Shown: positions 21,570 through 34,779 of the stretch, piece after piece
Numbering within the stretch: position 1 is the stretch's first letter
Layout: every line of letters starts with the position of its first letter
Source: Symsagittifera roscoffensis
Taxonomy: Eukaryota; Xenacoelomorpha; Acoela; Convolutidae
Assembly (NCBI RefSeq): GCF_963678635.1
Contig: NC_087067.1
Span: forward strand, 9,779,716-9,843,715
Length of the DNA: 64,000 bases
Direction of reading: 5' to 3'
The notes under the pieces: generated by a model
Told to the model about the DNA's origin: nothing
Database searches by the model: none
What the model saw: only the letters and a program-made list of their open reading frames with translations
Program-made: the position numbers and the translations under genes

Positions 21570-24381
21570 AAGCGAAAAAAAACTATTGAATAAAAGTCTG
21601 AAAATTAAGTTCATATCTATCTCGTTTTTTAATTGGCATTCTTTTGTGACAATTTGTCGATTCTGCCTAATTGAATAACGCTTTTCGCATTTGCTTTCTT
21701 TGGTGATTTCAATCATTACAATTACTACAAATACTTTAATTGTTTATTTCATCCAAATTGTCGATTTCATCGATTAACTTCAAAAATTTAAATAAATTTG
21801 ATAATATTCTCCACCGCCTGATTGGCCGCACCCATTTGACTGACTGATCCATTTTCAGATTTTAGTAAGCAGTTTTTTTCTTCTCACTTTAAGTTTAATT
21901 TACAATCTCTCAATATAGAGTTTCAAATTTAATTATCCTTGAATCTAATTTGCCAATCAAAAACCAATAAAGTTTTTCTATGTTTAAGAAGTATATCGCA
22001 TAGAAGACATAACAGAAAATATACAAGGAGGAGAGTTTCAATATTTGAGTTAGAAATCTGAGAACTTTTTTTTTTGTTAATTTCATTTCAGTAAACCTTA
22101 CAAATATTTTTTAGATTATATAAAATAATTTTTCTTCAAGTTTCAAACAAGCTAGATTTTTTTTGCTTACACCATAATATATTATAAAAAAAAATTATTT
22201 TCCAATGTTTACTAAGTCAAAATTTGGAATAGCTTCTCTACTCTAAAAAAGCCAATCAATTTTTTGTGGAGGAAACCGAGTAAATTGGGTGAAAATTGAA
22301 ACTGAGCGTAAAGTCTGTTTTTCCAATTTTTTTCCAGATAATTTTGACTACCAATGGGTACTTTCTTCAAGGAAAAAGTGTGCTATCTTATTTATTGATG
22401 AAAGAAAATTTCTGGGCTACTTGCAAAACAGGCGGCTCTTCTTTTTTTTATTTATCCAAGCAGTTGCAATCTGTATAATTTAGATTTTAATTTTGGATTG
22501 AGAGGAATTTCAAAATTTGAGTTATGTATCAGAGGATGTTTTATATCATGCATCTGGTTCACTGAATTGAGTGTTTCAGTCTTTATTAAAAAATATTTTT
22601 ATCCATTTAAACTTAAATTAATCTGAAATTGTTTCCTCTATATGAATTTGGTCATCTTCTGATAGATAACAATTTTTTGCTAAATCAAAAACTGGAACCT
22701 GAAAAAGCGAATCAAAACGCTGATTTTTTGGAGGAAATTGAATAAACTGGGTGAAATTTGAGATTGAGAAGAGACCTAATTTAAGTTATGAGTGGCATTA
22801 GTTTGCATAATCCAAAATCAGAAAAACAGAAAATTAGCTAACTCGTTTTTCAAAAAAAATGCTTGTGATTGTTGTCATAAACTGTGTGCTTTTTGCATAG
22901 CCTCAGATAATTTCATTCAATTTATGAACTTATAGAGCCACTAAAAGGATTTGCAGTTTTTTGAGTTTATTTAGTGTTTTTGGACATTCAATTTGAATGC
23001 TGATAGGGCAGTATGGAATCAATTCATTGTGATTGAATCAAATTTCCTTTAGTGTCCACTGTGCTTCCTAACGGTTATGGTGTGAATGTTTGTATTTTTG
23101 TTCCGACTTTCGAAGAAAACGGAAAATTTATGCTCGGTGTGGTTTTTTATTCAGTTAATTTTCATCAATCGAAATACTAATTTTCAACAAAAATTTTTTC
23201 ATACGCCATTGAAGATATCGACTTTCTGAGTTCAAATGTAAAAAAAAAATTTCACCTTCAATTTTTTTTTATAATTCTGGGGGTTTGAAAATTGCCGAAT
23301 TTGCCATGTTATGGACTAAATTATGGGCGTTTTGAAGAGTTTATTCATAATGCTGAGAGCGTAACGTGAATTATTTATGCGTGGCGAACTATCCCTCACA
23401 ACAAAATCGTTCCAAATTGTATTGAGGCTAGCTATTGGATTGTTTCAATTTCACACGACTCAAAATTTTACACTTTGATATTATCAAAAACGTATAGGTT
23501 TTCTACAATTTCTTTTCCCAAAAACTAATCGATATGAATTAAGGGACAGTCGGAACATTCAGGGCTTTGCCTTGATTTACGAAAATTCTTGTTTCAGATT
23601 TGAATCCAAAATTTAAGTCAATTTGATAACGCTTGTCTTGAGCAACTCAAATTACTGCTAATTTTTTTTTTGTTTTCTTTAATTCAACTAAAGTAAAGCA
23701 ACATTGTCATAGAGATTGCATTAACCGACAATTCTAGAACTAAATATATTACTGTTCTGCCATTTTGGGTGACTTCCAATGCTTTATCATAATCTTTATT
23801 ATTCGAAACTGTTTTCATAGTGTGAATCTAAACTGATTAGTTCAAATAAAATCTGTATTGTTGTTAATCATTTGTTGTTACGATAAAATATTGTTTGAAA
23901 GTCCGGAGAAAAACTAGTGAAAAAGAACAGACCTTTGGGGAAAACTAACGTTATTTCTCCTACCATAAAAGCTGTTTTGATTAATTTTTCTTGGTCATCT
24001 GTTCTTAGTACAAAAATTTTTCGATAAACTGTTTCACAAAACTTACTGGTGAAGATAACATTGATCAAAACTAACTGTTGTGTAAAAGTTTGCAAAAGTT
24101 TAAGATTTTGGAGCAGTTTAAATCTTATCTCTGAAGTTCAAGAACTAGATTTAAAAACATTTTGTCGAAGTGTCTCAGTTGATTGAGTATTTTACCACTT
24201 GATGATATAACATTGAATGGAAATCTGTATTTGTACTACAATAAATAGAGTCATTAAATTGATTTTGTAATTCCCATTGGTCATTAATGAGTAATTCAAC
24301 TCCTTTTAAACAACAGCTGTTTTTTAGACAACTATTTCGAAAAATACATAGTCTCAACAATTGTTGGAATTTAGACTGCTC
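21570..24381. repeat. 2.8 kb direct duplication, copy A
   Basis: Collinear with 25122-27874 from AGCGAAAAAAAACTATTG through CAACAATTGTTGGA. Differences are scattered substitutions and small indels (copy B lacks part of 21898-21930). No ORF longer than about 100 codons is conserved between the copies and no LTR, PBS or transposase signature was found, so the unit appears noncoding. Confidence 0.85.
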
Positions 24382-24688
24382 AAAGCGCAGAAAATTTGGC
24401 CATTTAGAGTCTTTATAGTGATTTGCCAGAGCTCAGAAAATCAATTTGGTCAACCTTAAAAAAATTGATAAAATTTGCAAACTTTTTTGCAAGTCCGCCC
24501 CTCCCTCGAAAAATTCCTAGATCAGCGCCTGGGTATATAATTTCTTTTTCATGTTAAAGAAACTACGGTTACATATTGCCCTGGTTCTGTAAAAAATAGG
24601 TTTCGAGTTTGTAAAAATTAATGCCTGTTTTTGCTCTACAATATCTGCGTGTTATTTCGATGAAAAAATTTGGGATAAGACTTGATTT

Positions 24689-24691
<3 letters not shown>

Positions 24692-24751
<60 letters not shown>
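24692..24751. repeat. (TA)n microsatellite
   Basis: About 30 uninterrupted TA units. On the minus strand it directly follows the 3' end of SINE copy 2, so it is probably that SINE's expanded tail. Confidence 0.95.
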
Positions 24752-24754
<3 letters not shown>

Positions 24755-24759
24755 GATAA

Positions 24760-25089
24760 TAATAATTGTAGTTCCTGCGAATCGCAGAGGAGCTATCAGT
24801 AGGCCTTAACAGTCCTGTCAAGGATAGTCCGTTTGTATTATTTCCCCACATTCCAGACTGTGTTATTTTGTTGAGCGAAGCTGTTTTTTGCGACTCAAGG
24901 CCGTTTTTGTGCGTCTAGAACTTTCACGTGGTAGCACTTTTGCAGCCAAATTTGGTCAGGTTGTGGTAGACCTGAAGCTAGAGGTCAAGTGAGAGCTCGT
25001 CCTCGCACACTATCATTGCCATGGCATGGGATCGATTACACGATCTGACGATTCTAAAGTGAACGTCTTACCACTATGCTAAGTGCCCC
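24760..25089 (-). mobile_element. tRNA-derived SINE copy 2
   Basis: On the minus strand it starts GGGGCACTTAGCATAG. A box TAGCATAGTGGTAAGACG lies at 25064-25081 and B-box-like TAATCGATCCC at 25028-25038, with the spacing expected of a tRNA head. The body matches SINE copy 1 in inverse orientation. The tail is ATTATTATTATCAATT followed by (TA)n. This copy keeps the better A box; the parent tRNA is not identified. Confidence 0.8.
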
Positions 25090-25121
25090 AAATCTATCTA
25101 TCTATATATATATATAAAAAC

Positions 25122-27874
25122 AAGCGAAAAAAAATTATTGAATAAAAGTCTAGTTGAGATGAAAGTTTAGTTCATATCTATCTCTTAATTTTTATTGGTT
25201 TTATTTTTTGACAATTTGTCGATTCTGCCTAATTGAATAACGCTTTTCGCATTTGCCCTTTTGGTGATCTCAATCATTACAATTACTACAAATACTTTAA
25301 TTGTTTATTTCATCCAAATTGTCGATTTCATCGATTAACTTCAAAAATTAAAATAAATTTGACAATATTCTCCACCGCCTGATTGGCCACACCCATTTGA
25401 CTGACTGATCCATTTTCAGTTTTTAGTAAGCAGTTTTTTTTCTTCTCACATCAAATTTAATTGTCCTTGAATCTAATTTGCAATCAAAAAACAATAAAGT
25501 TTTTCTATGTTTAAGAAGGATATCGCATAGAAGACATAACAGAAATTATACAAGAAGGAGAGTTCCAAAATTTGGTTTAGAAATCTGAGAATCTTTTTTT
25601 TTGTAAATTTCATTTCAGTAAACCTTACAAATTTTTTTTAGATTACATATAATAATTTTTCTTCAAGTTTCAAACAAGCTAGATTTTCTTTGCTTACAAC
25701 CATAATATTTTAAAAATATATATTTTCCAAGTTTTACTAAGTCAAAAACTGGAATAGCTTCTCTACTCTAGAAAAATCGAATCAATTTTTTGTGGAGGAA
25801 ACCGAGTAAATTGGATGAAATTGAAACTGAGCGTAAAGTCTGTTTTTCCAATTTTTTTCCAGATAATTTTGACTACCAATGGGTACATTTTTCAAGGAAA
25901 AAGTGTGCTATCTTGTTTAGTGATGAAGGAACATTTCTGGGCTACTTGCACAACAAGCGGCTCTTCTTTTTCATTTTATCCAAGCAGTTGCAATCTGTAT
26001 AATTTAGATTTCAATTTTGGATTGAGAGGAATTTCAAAATATGAGTTATGTATCAGAGGATATTATATATCATGCATCTGGTTCACTGAATAGAGTGTTT
26101 CAGTCTTCATTAAAAATAATTTATCCATTTAAACTTAAATTAATCTGAAATTGTTTCCTCTATATGACATTTGGTCATCTTTTTTATAGATAACAATTAT
26201 TTGCTATATCAAAAACTGAAACATGAAAAAGCGAATCAGAACGATGATTTTTTGGAGGAAATTGAATAAACTGGATGAAATTTGAGATTGAGAGGAGACC
26301 TAATTTAAGTTATGAGTGGCATTAGTTTGCATAATCCAAAATCAGAAAAACTGAAAATTAGCTAACTCGTTTTTCAAAAAAAAATACTTGTGATTGTTGT
26401 CATAAATTGTGTGCTTTTTGCATAGCCTCAGACAATTTTGTTTAATTTATGAACTTATAAAGCAACTAAAAGGATTTGCAGTTTTTTGAGTTTATTTAGT
26501 GTTTTTGGACATTCAATTTTAATGCTGATAGGGCAGTATGGAAGTCAATTCACTGTGATTGAATCAAATTTCCTTTAGTGTCCACTGTGCTTCCTAACGG
26601 TTATTGTGTGAAATGTTTGAGTTTTTGTTCCGACTTTCGAAGAAAACGGAATATTTATGCTCGGTGTGGTTTTTTATTCAGTCTATTTTTCATCGATCGA
26701 AAAAATAATTTTCAACAAATTGAAGATATCGACTTTCTGAGTTCAAATGTAAAAAATATTTCACCTTCATTTTTTTTAAAGTTCTGGGGGTTTGAAAATT
26801 GCCGAATTTGCCATGTTATGGCGCGCTTTGAAGAGTTAATTCATAATGCTGAGAGCGTAACGTGAATTATTTATGCGTGGCGAACTATCCCTCACAACAA
26901 AATCGTTCCAAATTGAATTGAGGCTCAGCTATTGGATTGTTTCAATTTCACACGACTCAAAATTTTACACTTTGATATTATCAAAACGTATAGGTTTTCT
27001 ACAATTTCTTTTCCCAAAAACTAATCGATATGAATTAAGGGACAGTCGGAACATTCAGGGCTTTGCCTTGATTTACGAAAATTCTTGTTTCAGATTTGAA
27101 TCCAAAATTTAAGTCAATTTGATAACGCTTGTCTTGAGCAACTCAAATTACTGCTAATTTTTTTTTTGTTTTCTTTAATTCAACTAAAGTAAAGCAACAT
27201 TGTCATAGAGATTGCATTAACCGACAATTCTAGAACTAAATATATTACTGTTCTGCCATTTTGGGTGACTTCCAATGCATTGTCTTAATCTTTACTCGAA
27301 TCTGTTTTCATAGTGTGAATCCAAACTGATTAGTTCAAATAAAATCTGTATTGTTGTTAATCATTTGTTGTTACGATAAAATATTGTTTGAAAGTCCGGA
27401 GAAAAACTGGTGAAAAAGAACAGACCTTTGGGGAAAACTAACGTTATTTCTCCTACCATAAAAGATGTTTTTGATTAATTTTCCCTAATCATCTGTTCTT
27501 AGTACAAAAATTTTTCGATAAACTGTTTCACAAAACTTACTGGTGAAGATAACAATGATCAAAACTAACTGTTGTGTAAAAGTTTGCAAAAGTTTAAGAT
27601 TTTGGAGCAGTTTAAATCTTATCTCTGAAGTTCAAAAACTAGAATTAAAAACATTTTGTCGAAGTGTCTCAGTTGATTGAGTACTTTACCACTTGATGAT
27701 ATAACATTGAACGGAAATCTGTATTTGTACAACAATAAATAGAGTCATTAAATTGATTTTGCATATCCCATTGGTCATTAATGAGTAATTCAATTCCTCT
27801 TAAACAACAGCTCTTTTTAGGCAACTTTTTCAAAAAACACAAAGTCTCAACAATTGTTGGACTTTAAATTGCTC
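25122..27874. repeat. 2.8 kb direct duplication, copy B
   Basis: Collinear with 21570-24381 and separated from it by 740 bp holding the TA tract and SINE copy 2. Small deletions relative to copy A (for example near 25440). Noncoding as far as can be seen. Confidence 0.85.
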
Positions 27875-28451
27875 GGCAGTCAATGTAAAACGTTATTCTT
27901 ACCAAACAGGTCATATGATTGTATGATTTATGGGTTAGGTTCGATTTGCTCCGTTTCTTTTTTTCTGGCTAGCTTTGGCACCATTTTGGCATACATCAAG
28001 CTTATTAAAGTTTAACAGGTTAATAAAGCGTACCTTTTTCGTCAGCTTTGTCTGGAAAAAATGGAGCGTTGCTGACGAGTTGATACCCTCGAACAATGTC
28101 GCGAGAGCACATAAAAAAACAGACGACTTAACCCGCCATTCGGAAGGCTCTCGTCTTGATGAAGTAACGAGCAGAGTTCTTTCACCAGTCCAGTTTTCAA
28201 CAGCTGTTGTAACTTCGCTTTTACCGAGCGAATATTTTACTATCAGTCGATTTTTCATATTTCCTGACAACTTTTTAAATTAAACTCGGCTCTGGAACAA
28301 CAAAAAAGCTATTAAAAAAGATTAAAACTAAGTTTGAAGTTTGATTATTTCTTGATTTCATTTAGGAATCAGTTGCTTTTGCCAGAGAACAATTTATCGT
28401 TTTCACAAGAAAACTCATAAGTTTTCTCATATTTGCTGAATAGGCTAGTTC
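27875..28451. other. Unassigned sequence before assembly gap
   Basis: 27935-28283 has overlapping ~100-codon frames on both strands and a higher GC content than its surroundings. The minus-strand frame reads GKSEVTTAVENWTGERTLL and similar. No domain recognised; coding status undecided. Confidence 0.3.
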
Positions 28452-28651
28452 NNNNNNNNNNNNNNNNNNNNNNNNNNNNNNNNNNNNNNNNNNNNNNNNN
28501 NNNNNNNNNNNNNNNNNNNNNNNNNNNNNNNNNNNNNNNNNNNNNNNNNNNNNNNNNNNNNNNNNNNNNNNNNNNNNNNNNNNNNNNNNNNNNNNNNNNN
28601 NNNNNNNNNNNNNNNNNNNNNNNNNNNNNNNNNNNNNNNNNNNNNNNNNNN
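28452..28651. other. Assembly gap (200 N)
   Basis: Exactly 200 undetermined bases, a round number suggesting a placeholder length. It directly abuts a poly-C tract, which probably caused the gap. Confidence 0.98.
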
Positions 28652-28875
28652 CCCCCTCCCCTCCCCCCAGTTTACCCCTCCCCCCAGCCAGTTAAGCCCC
28701 CAGTATACTACCACCCACCAGTTTACTAGCCCCACCCCTAGTTTACCCCTTCCCATTATTTACCCCCCCCCTCCAGTTTTACCCTGCCCCTTTAGATGGG
28801 GGGGGGGTAAGAAACTTCAGGGGGCGAGGGGGCGAGGGGATGACCAGTTTAACCCCCCCCTTGCTTGAGGGGGCG
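28652..28875. repeat. C-rich then G-rich low-complexity tract
   Basis: Irregular CCCCTCCCCCCAGTTTAC-like units (28652-28795), then runs of G (10 G near 28798) and GGGGGCGAGG units. The strand switch from C-runs to G-runs makes an inverted, G-quadruplex/i-motif-prone region. Confidence 0.85.
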
Positions 28876-28980
28876 AGAGGACGAAGTTGAGACATGGCAT
28901 TTAGTAAAAGACAGGGCATAAAATCTGCAAACTTCTCGCAAAATTTTGCAAAAATAATCGAATTTAGTTCCAAAAATGAA

Positions 28981-29250
28981 ATGGATTGTAATCAATTATA
29001 ATGGATTATAATGGATTTTCATTTCAAAATAATCGATTATAATGGATTATCTTGGCAAAAATATTCGATTTCAGTGACAAACTTAATGGATTATAATCGA
29101 TTATAATGGATTATAATGGATTATTTTTGTTAAAAAAAAATCGATTATAATGGCTATATAATCGATTTCGTGATCTGAATTTTACATTCGCAATGGATTA
29201 TAATCGATTATTTTTGTCTCGGGAATCCATTATAATCGATTAGAATCCAT
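28981..29250. repeat. Cluster of ATGGATTATAATCGATTA-type repeats
   Basis: At least ten overlapping occurrences of ATAATGGATTA or TAATCGATTATAATGG in both orientations within 270 bp. TAATCGATTA is palindromic and contains two TAAT/ATTA cores. It looks like a local satellite, or a dense array of homeodomain-type ATTA sites; which one is not decidable here. Confidence 0.8.
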
Positions 29251-32200
29251 GGGCGCTCGGTGCGGGTTGAGTTGATAGCTTTAAAAATAGCGGGAAGCTA
29301 TTTGACTTTCAGACTTAATCTTTTGAATGACGAGATTCCATTTTTTGGGAGTTGAAGCTTCTCCGAAGTGATAAGTAAATGGGAGTCATTAAGGGTCTTC
29401 GCCTGATGTGCTTCCTCTATGCGGGGTCGAAACAACAAATTTAAAAAAAAAACTATCAAGAAAGTCAAATCATACCAAAAAGTGGTCGAAAAAGTCCAAA
29501 CTCAACTAAATTTAGTAAAAACGGTCGAAACAAACAATTTTTTGGCCGAGAAAGTTATATCATAAATCGAACAAATCGACCGATAGCGAGTGATCAAAAT
29601 AAATGACATTGATCTTCTCAAACAAATTGCTACGTACACAGGACAAAAAACTTTTAGTTCAAACGTGCTGATGAAGGGCATCAAAGACGAACAATAGAAT
29701 TGGGCGGTAAGAAGTTACGGTTACAGAAAAATAGATTAAATTAGACTTTGAAATATTCTGGTCAAAATTAATGCATGAACAGATAGACAGAAAGAGGTTG
29801 AAAGGATCTGATTTAAGATTTTGTCTAGCAAGTCAAGAAATATTTAAACCGTCTATCAAACAATCTGGTTTATGGGAGGATGTGACAATGAACTTGGATG
29901 AAAGAAATAACTTGATCGATAACGTAATCAGTAACTCTGAATCATCAGATGAAAGGAAAATAGTAGGTAATTTTCAAAATTACCTACTACGGTTAATAAT
30001 ACGGTTTCAAAGAATTGAGGCGATCAACTTCGGAGAATGACGAGATTCTAAAACAGACAAAAAACTTGATTTTAATACACAATACTGATTATTTTTCCCA
30101 TTTTTCAGTAATATCAACAATTATTTCAAAAAATCTAATTGAAACAAGGATGGGCGGTTACTGGGCAAGTAGCATAGAATGTTTCGCCCAGTCTTAAAAA
30201 AATACAACCAAACTATTTTTCAAATGAGTGCCGTTTTTTTCGGCGTGGTGTGCTAAGAAATCTGAGCGAAAAACTAGAGCTCGGTCATTTTCGTCAGTCA
30301 TTGTAAAATATGCAAACGGAAAAACAATTTTTGCAGTCAAACAACAGGAAAAACAAAACAAAAATTAAAATTTTATTTTATTTCAATAATTTTTCCCAAA
30401 TTTTTGAAGTTTTTCATTCCTAATATGAAGCTAAAAGCTCCAAAAACTAACTACATTTGAGTAAAACTCAATTTTCAAGCCTTAAATTAAGCATAAATAA
30501 GCTAATGTAAGCCTGCTCACTCGCTCGAAATTAGACGAAAAAATCAAAATTTCAAACCGATTTTTATTGACACTGAAAATTTTTTTTGAAATTTTTTGTC
30601 GTCCAAATCACGACTGTAAGTGTTTTAATATGATATATCTTTCAACCCAGTCCAAGAATTAATTGTAGTAACCGATTTTGCGAGAGAAACAAAAAGAACA
30701 AAAACTAAAATACACCCGAATACAAAGTTCCTCCCCATTTTCAATGGTCGGAACAAGAAGGGAACATTTAAAATTATTTGGTTTATTGTTTAATTTTGGA
30801 ACAGCGACAAGTAATTTGCTCGATTTGCGAGAATTGAACAATCATTTGATAGTTTTAAAAGCATCAGCATATGGGTGCAAAACGCTGAGAGACACAGCGA
30901 ATTCTTAAAACTATGAGAAAAACAAAAAAAACATCTACCAGCTTAGGAAAAAAAACTGTGATAACCATGAAAAGAACTAAAACTCAAGAAGGTGAAAAAT
31001 AAGATTTAATTCTTATCAATAATTAAAAACGGTTACCTTGTGACAACATATTGTAATTTTTATTAAAAAGAAGTTAAAATTATCTTTTAGTTACAAAAAA
31101 AATAGAAGAAAAACCTTAATAATAGTGCACTAACGTTTTAGAAATAGCATAGGTAACATAGACAGAAACAAAACTCAAATGTATCTTTGATTGATTAACG
31201 TGAGATTTTTTTAAATTCCCTAAATCCTCAAATTAGGAGTGAAAAATGAAAAAAAATTTAAAAATAATAAGCCTTGTAAACCTGGCAAAACAAATATCAA
31301 AATTAAATTATCCTAAACACACAAATTCGTACAGTAAACGGATTTCACGCCAGGTATTTGTATGCGTATATATAGGATAAGATAGCGTCTCCTTAGTGTA
31401 GTTTTTAACTTTTTAGTTTAACCGGCAAAACGTTCAATTTTTTTTTCATGTCAGCTCAAAGAATTTCTTTGCAGAGAAGCAGTTGAAAAAAAAATTATCA
31501 AATAATACTTGATTAGTTTGTTGATTTTTTCTTTTTTAAGATGTCAGTAGTCTCAATGCATTTGCAAAAGTCCTTTTGTTTCTAATGACATATTGATATA
31601 GAATTGTATCAGAATTCAGCTCATTTTGATTCCGAAGTCAGATTAGAGATTTTTGCGCAGTGCAGCAGATTGTTTAGGTTTTGATCCGAAAAAAACGCAT
31701 TTCAAAACCCAGTTCAACTGTTTTTCTAACGACAGCAATGAGGTTACCCAAATTTGTTTTAAAAGCATTGCTCAAAAAACTAAATATATTGAAATTAAAA
31801 AAAGAAGCAGTGCAAGTAAATTTACATGATTGGTTGATGTCAAATTTTATCTAGAGTTTGAACTCTTTGGGTGTGTTTTGCAAAGTTTTTGAGTTTGAAT
31901 TGACAGAATTGGCAAGGGAAAATTGTGAATGATTTAAAGCTACTTCTGAAGACGAGGATGGTACATTTACAAAACTGCCTTTGTACTGCTCCTAGTGGCA
32001 CACCTCTTTTGAAATTTCATTTATAAAAATTTCGTTTACAACCAGATTTTTGTGAAATTGAGCCAAAAGCCTCTGAATGGTCCAACAAAGCAATAAAAAA
32101 ACTTTTTTTAGAAAGTTTTTTTTTCAGGTGTTCTGATCAAAGTATATCAACGCATCTTGTTTCGTAAATTTTCTTACGAGATCATCTGATGAGATGAGGA

Positions 32201-33420
32201 GAACTTATTTGATGTTTGTCCAAACCTTTTTTGATACAGGCGTGAAGATTTTTTCAAAAATTTGGGAAAAGCTTAACTATTGAGAGTGACCGATAAATTT
32301 TTAGATCCAGGAAGTCTTCTTTGTTTGAAGTCTTCTTATTCTTTCAGTTCAATTGGGAAACCATTTATCATCTATACAGACAAAAAACAGAAGTAAGCTG
32401 TGTCAAAATAAATAATTATGCATCAATCAAGAAGAGTCAAGATGATAACAATGAAGCCATACAGAAAATCGACTAAAAAACCGACTACTAGCGGCTGATT
32501 CACTGATAAGAGTCAGCCAGAGAAAAAACTTCCCGGAAGAACTGAAAATGCGAAAAGAGGCTAGTACGAGATAGCATAACAGCAAAACTGCGCATTAGAT
32601 CAATTTGAGAAATCGTATTCAATTCAACGAAGTCTTTAGTAGCAAGGAACGACCGCAGCATCAGAACCTTTAAACCTTTATGATTAGACAAACCGGCTAC
32701 GTTAGATGATGCTCAGGGGTTTTGGGAAGAAAAAAGAAAAATTTGCCTTTAATTTTGATAGACTTAACCAGATCTGTTCAAGCAGCTGGACACACTGAGG
32801 TTAATCCGATAGAACAAGCACAAAACGAAATTAAACGCTGAAGCAAAATCATATCAGGAGGCATTCGCAACTGTGAACTGTTAACTCGAACGATCTTGAA
32901 AAAAATCATGGATAATTTCGAAAAGTGGCTTATTTGAATAAAATCACTCAAATGGAGCAGTTTCAGCTACAATCATAAAGAAAAAAGCCAATCTCAAAAA
33001 AATTAATTTTCGATAGTGGATCAAACAATCAGATCAAAAAGACCAGCTGGCCGTACCGAGGATAATTCTTTTCGTTGACTCATTGGACTCCAACTGCAAA
33101 CTGTTTCGGTTGGGTGCATACGGAGATGTGCATTTGAAAAGTCAAAAGCCTTCAAATAGATCCTAAACGATCGGAAAAAGGCGATCTACTTGTGCTAACT
33201 GACACAAATTATGCGTAGTCGTTAAGTCGTTTGTCAGCTCTATCCGTAGTCGTTGAGAAAAAAACGGATACCAAGGATAAGTAGACGATTATAGAGAACT
33301 AAACTATCAAATCGAAAAGTTAAGCTCGCCTTTATGAAGGATAAGGGGCTTCATTGACTCATTGAACGACAAAATTGATTTTTCTCGATTAATGATTTGA
33401 GTTTTGGTCAATTGCGAATG
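29251..33420. other. Long noncoding AT-rich stretch
   Basis: Only short frames (maximum ~89 codons at 29771). No domain, RNA gene or clear repeat found. Parts after about 32700 may be upstream pieces of the decayed gypsy element that begins to be recognisable at 33.4 kb. Confidence 0.4.
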
Positions 33421-33460
33421 GCTTTAAATTACAGCTTTCGAACCCGTGATGTCTCTATAA

Positions 33461-33661
33461 GTGGAAAAGACTACCGATGGTTCTAGTTGCAACGCAAGCA
33501 GCTTTCTGAAACTTAATGGAGTAAAAACTGAGCTGACTATGACAGCAACTTGCGTTGGTGTATCCAGACGCTTTATCATCTTTGGTAGAACGTTTGAGGA
33601 ACATCTAGAGAGATTAGAACGCAACTTTCATCGAGTGAACAAAACGAAGTTTAAAAAGTAG
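33461..33661 (+). pseudogene. Decayed Ty3/gypsy RT fragment (copy 1)
   Basis: The translation ends in FIIFGRTFEEHLERLERNFHR, the conserved stretch directly after the YxDD box of gypsy RTs. The YxDD position itself is mutated (VSRRF). The upstream sequence is out of frame. Non-functional remnant. Confidence 0.75.
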
Positions 33662-33959
33662 GATCGAAAGACGAATTCATTTGAAAGATATTCAACTAAA
33701 CGTTTTTAAATGCACAACGAAATTACTTCACAACCAAAAATGAACTAAAAGTTTTTGTAATTTTTCGGCAAACATTCAACTTAGATTAAAAAAAACATAA
33801 CGGCAAAAACTGGAAACAAAATAAGAAGAGGGCGGAAAAAAAGCAAATGATTGGTTCCTCATAGACTCTATGAATTCTATTCTAGCGTTCATAGAGGAAG
33901 AAGTACAAGAATCTTGTGGGCGTTTTATTTGAGAAATGACTAGCAATGATATCTAGAAT

Positions 33960-34455
33960 AATTTTACTGGCCTGGTCTGAGCAGGGAATTTAGGATAAAG
34001 TTTTTAGCTGTGAAAAATGGGTAACCGTATAGGAACCAAGCCAAAAACATGTGCATCCAATGCAGACATGGAAACCCATTCATCCATTTTGACGGGTTGT
34101 TTCAGACTATATGTTACCGTTAACGGAATCAGGAGAAATCAAAATTTTTTTTTCAAATTAGAGATTAACATTCGAAGTGGTAGGATGCAGTGCCATTGCA
34201 CATGCAAGAGGCCACGACGGTAGTTGAGGCTTTGAATGCATAATGAATTTCAGGTGCGGGCTGCTCAGCAAATCTGCACACCACAAGGTTCAAACATCAT
34301 GTCTCATCTTTTCAAAACCTTGTATTCTGAACCCTAATCAAGGAACTAGCACAAAATCATCTAGTATTCTGACAAACGCAATGCTCCGAAGAACCAACAG
34401 AACATTCGAAGAGCCTTGTCCAAATAAAAAAAAGTCAAAAGGACCGGGCAAATGA
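33960..34455 (+). pseudogene. Decayed Ty3/gypsy integrase fragment (copy 1)
   Basis: 34210-34300 translates as VVEALNA, two stops, then ISGAGCSANLH, parallel to LAEVLVNYLISRFGCHANLH of the copy at 38.2 kb. 34380-34425 reads AMLRRTNRTFEE, the position of the catalytic Glu motif, with the Glu not conserved. It lies only 300 bp after the RT fragment, so RNase H and the integrase N-terminus are mostly deleted. Confidence 0.65.
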
Positions 34456-34779
34456 TCTTTAAACACTTATGATGGTTAATAGATCTTCACTTCGTCTGCA
34501 GTGGAAAACTACTGTCCTTTTTACTTGATCTTTGGTCGCTCCTTGCCAAAAGATGGCATGGATGAATCGTCGTAAATGAAAATATTTGCATGGCCAAGCG
34601 ACTACGTGAGGAACCTAAATCAGGGTCTCCAAACAAGCCATGAAATCGTAATACGATGCATTTCAAATAAGAAAGAGGAAAACACAAAAAAAAGAACAAG
34701 AAAGACAGAAAACTCTAATAAGAGAGAAAACAATACGTATACAAGTACATCGTGATCGACAGAATACTACATTTTGGTT

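Noticed and set aside
22289..22483. Small frames conserved between duplication copies (also 25790-26093)
   Set aside because: Two different phases are equally conserved and lengths differ between copies, as expected from recent DNA duplication rather than protein selection.
24636..24851. Minus-strand frame with (Tyr-Ile)n
   Set aside because: Translation of the (TA)n microsatellite plus the SINE 3' end.
28433..28756. Frames spanning the N gap
   Set aside because: Mostly undetermined bases and C/G runs.
29771..30197. Overlapping 89- and 60-codon plus-strand frames
   Set aside because: No domain, no conserved composition, AT-driven; insufficient to call a gene.
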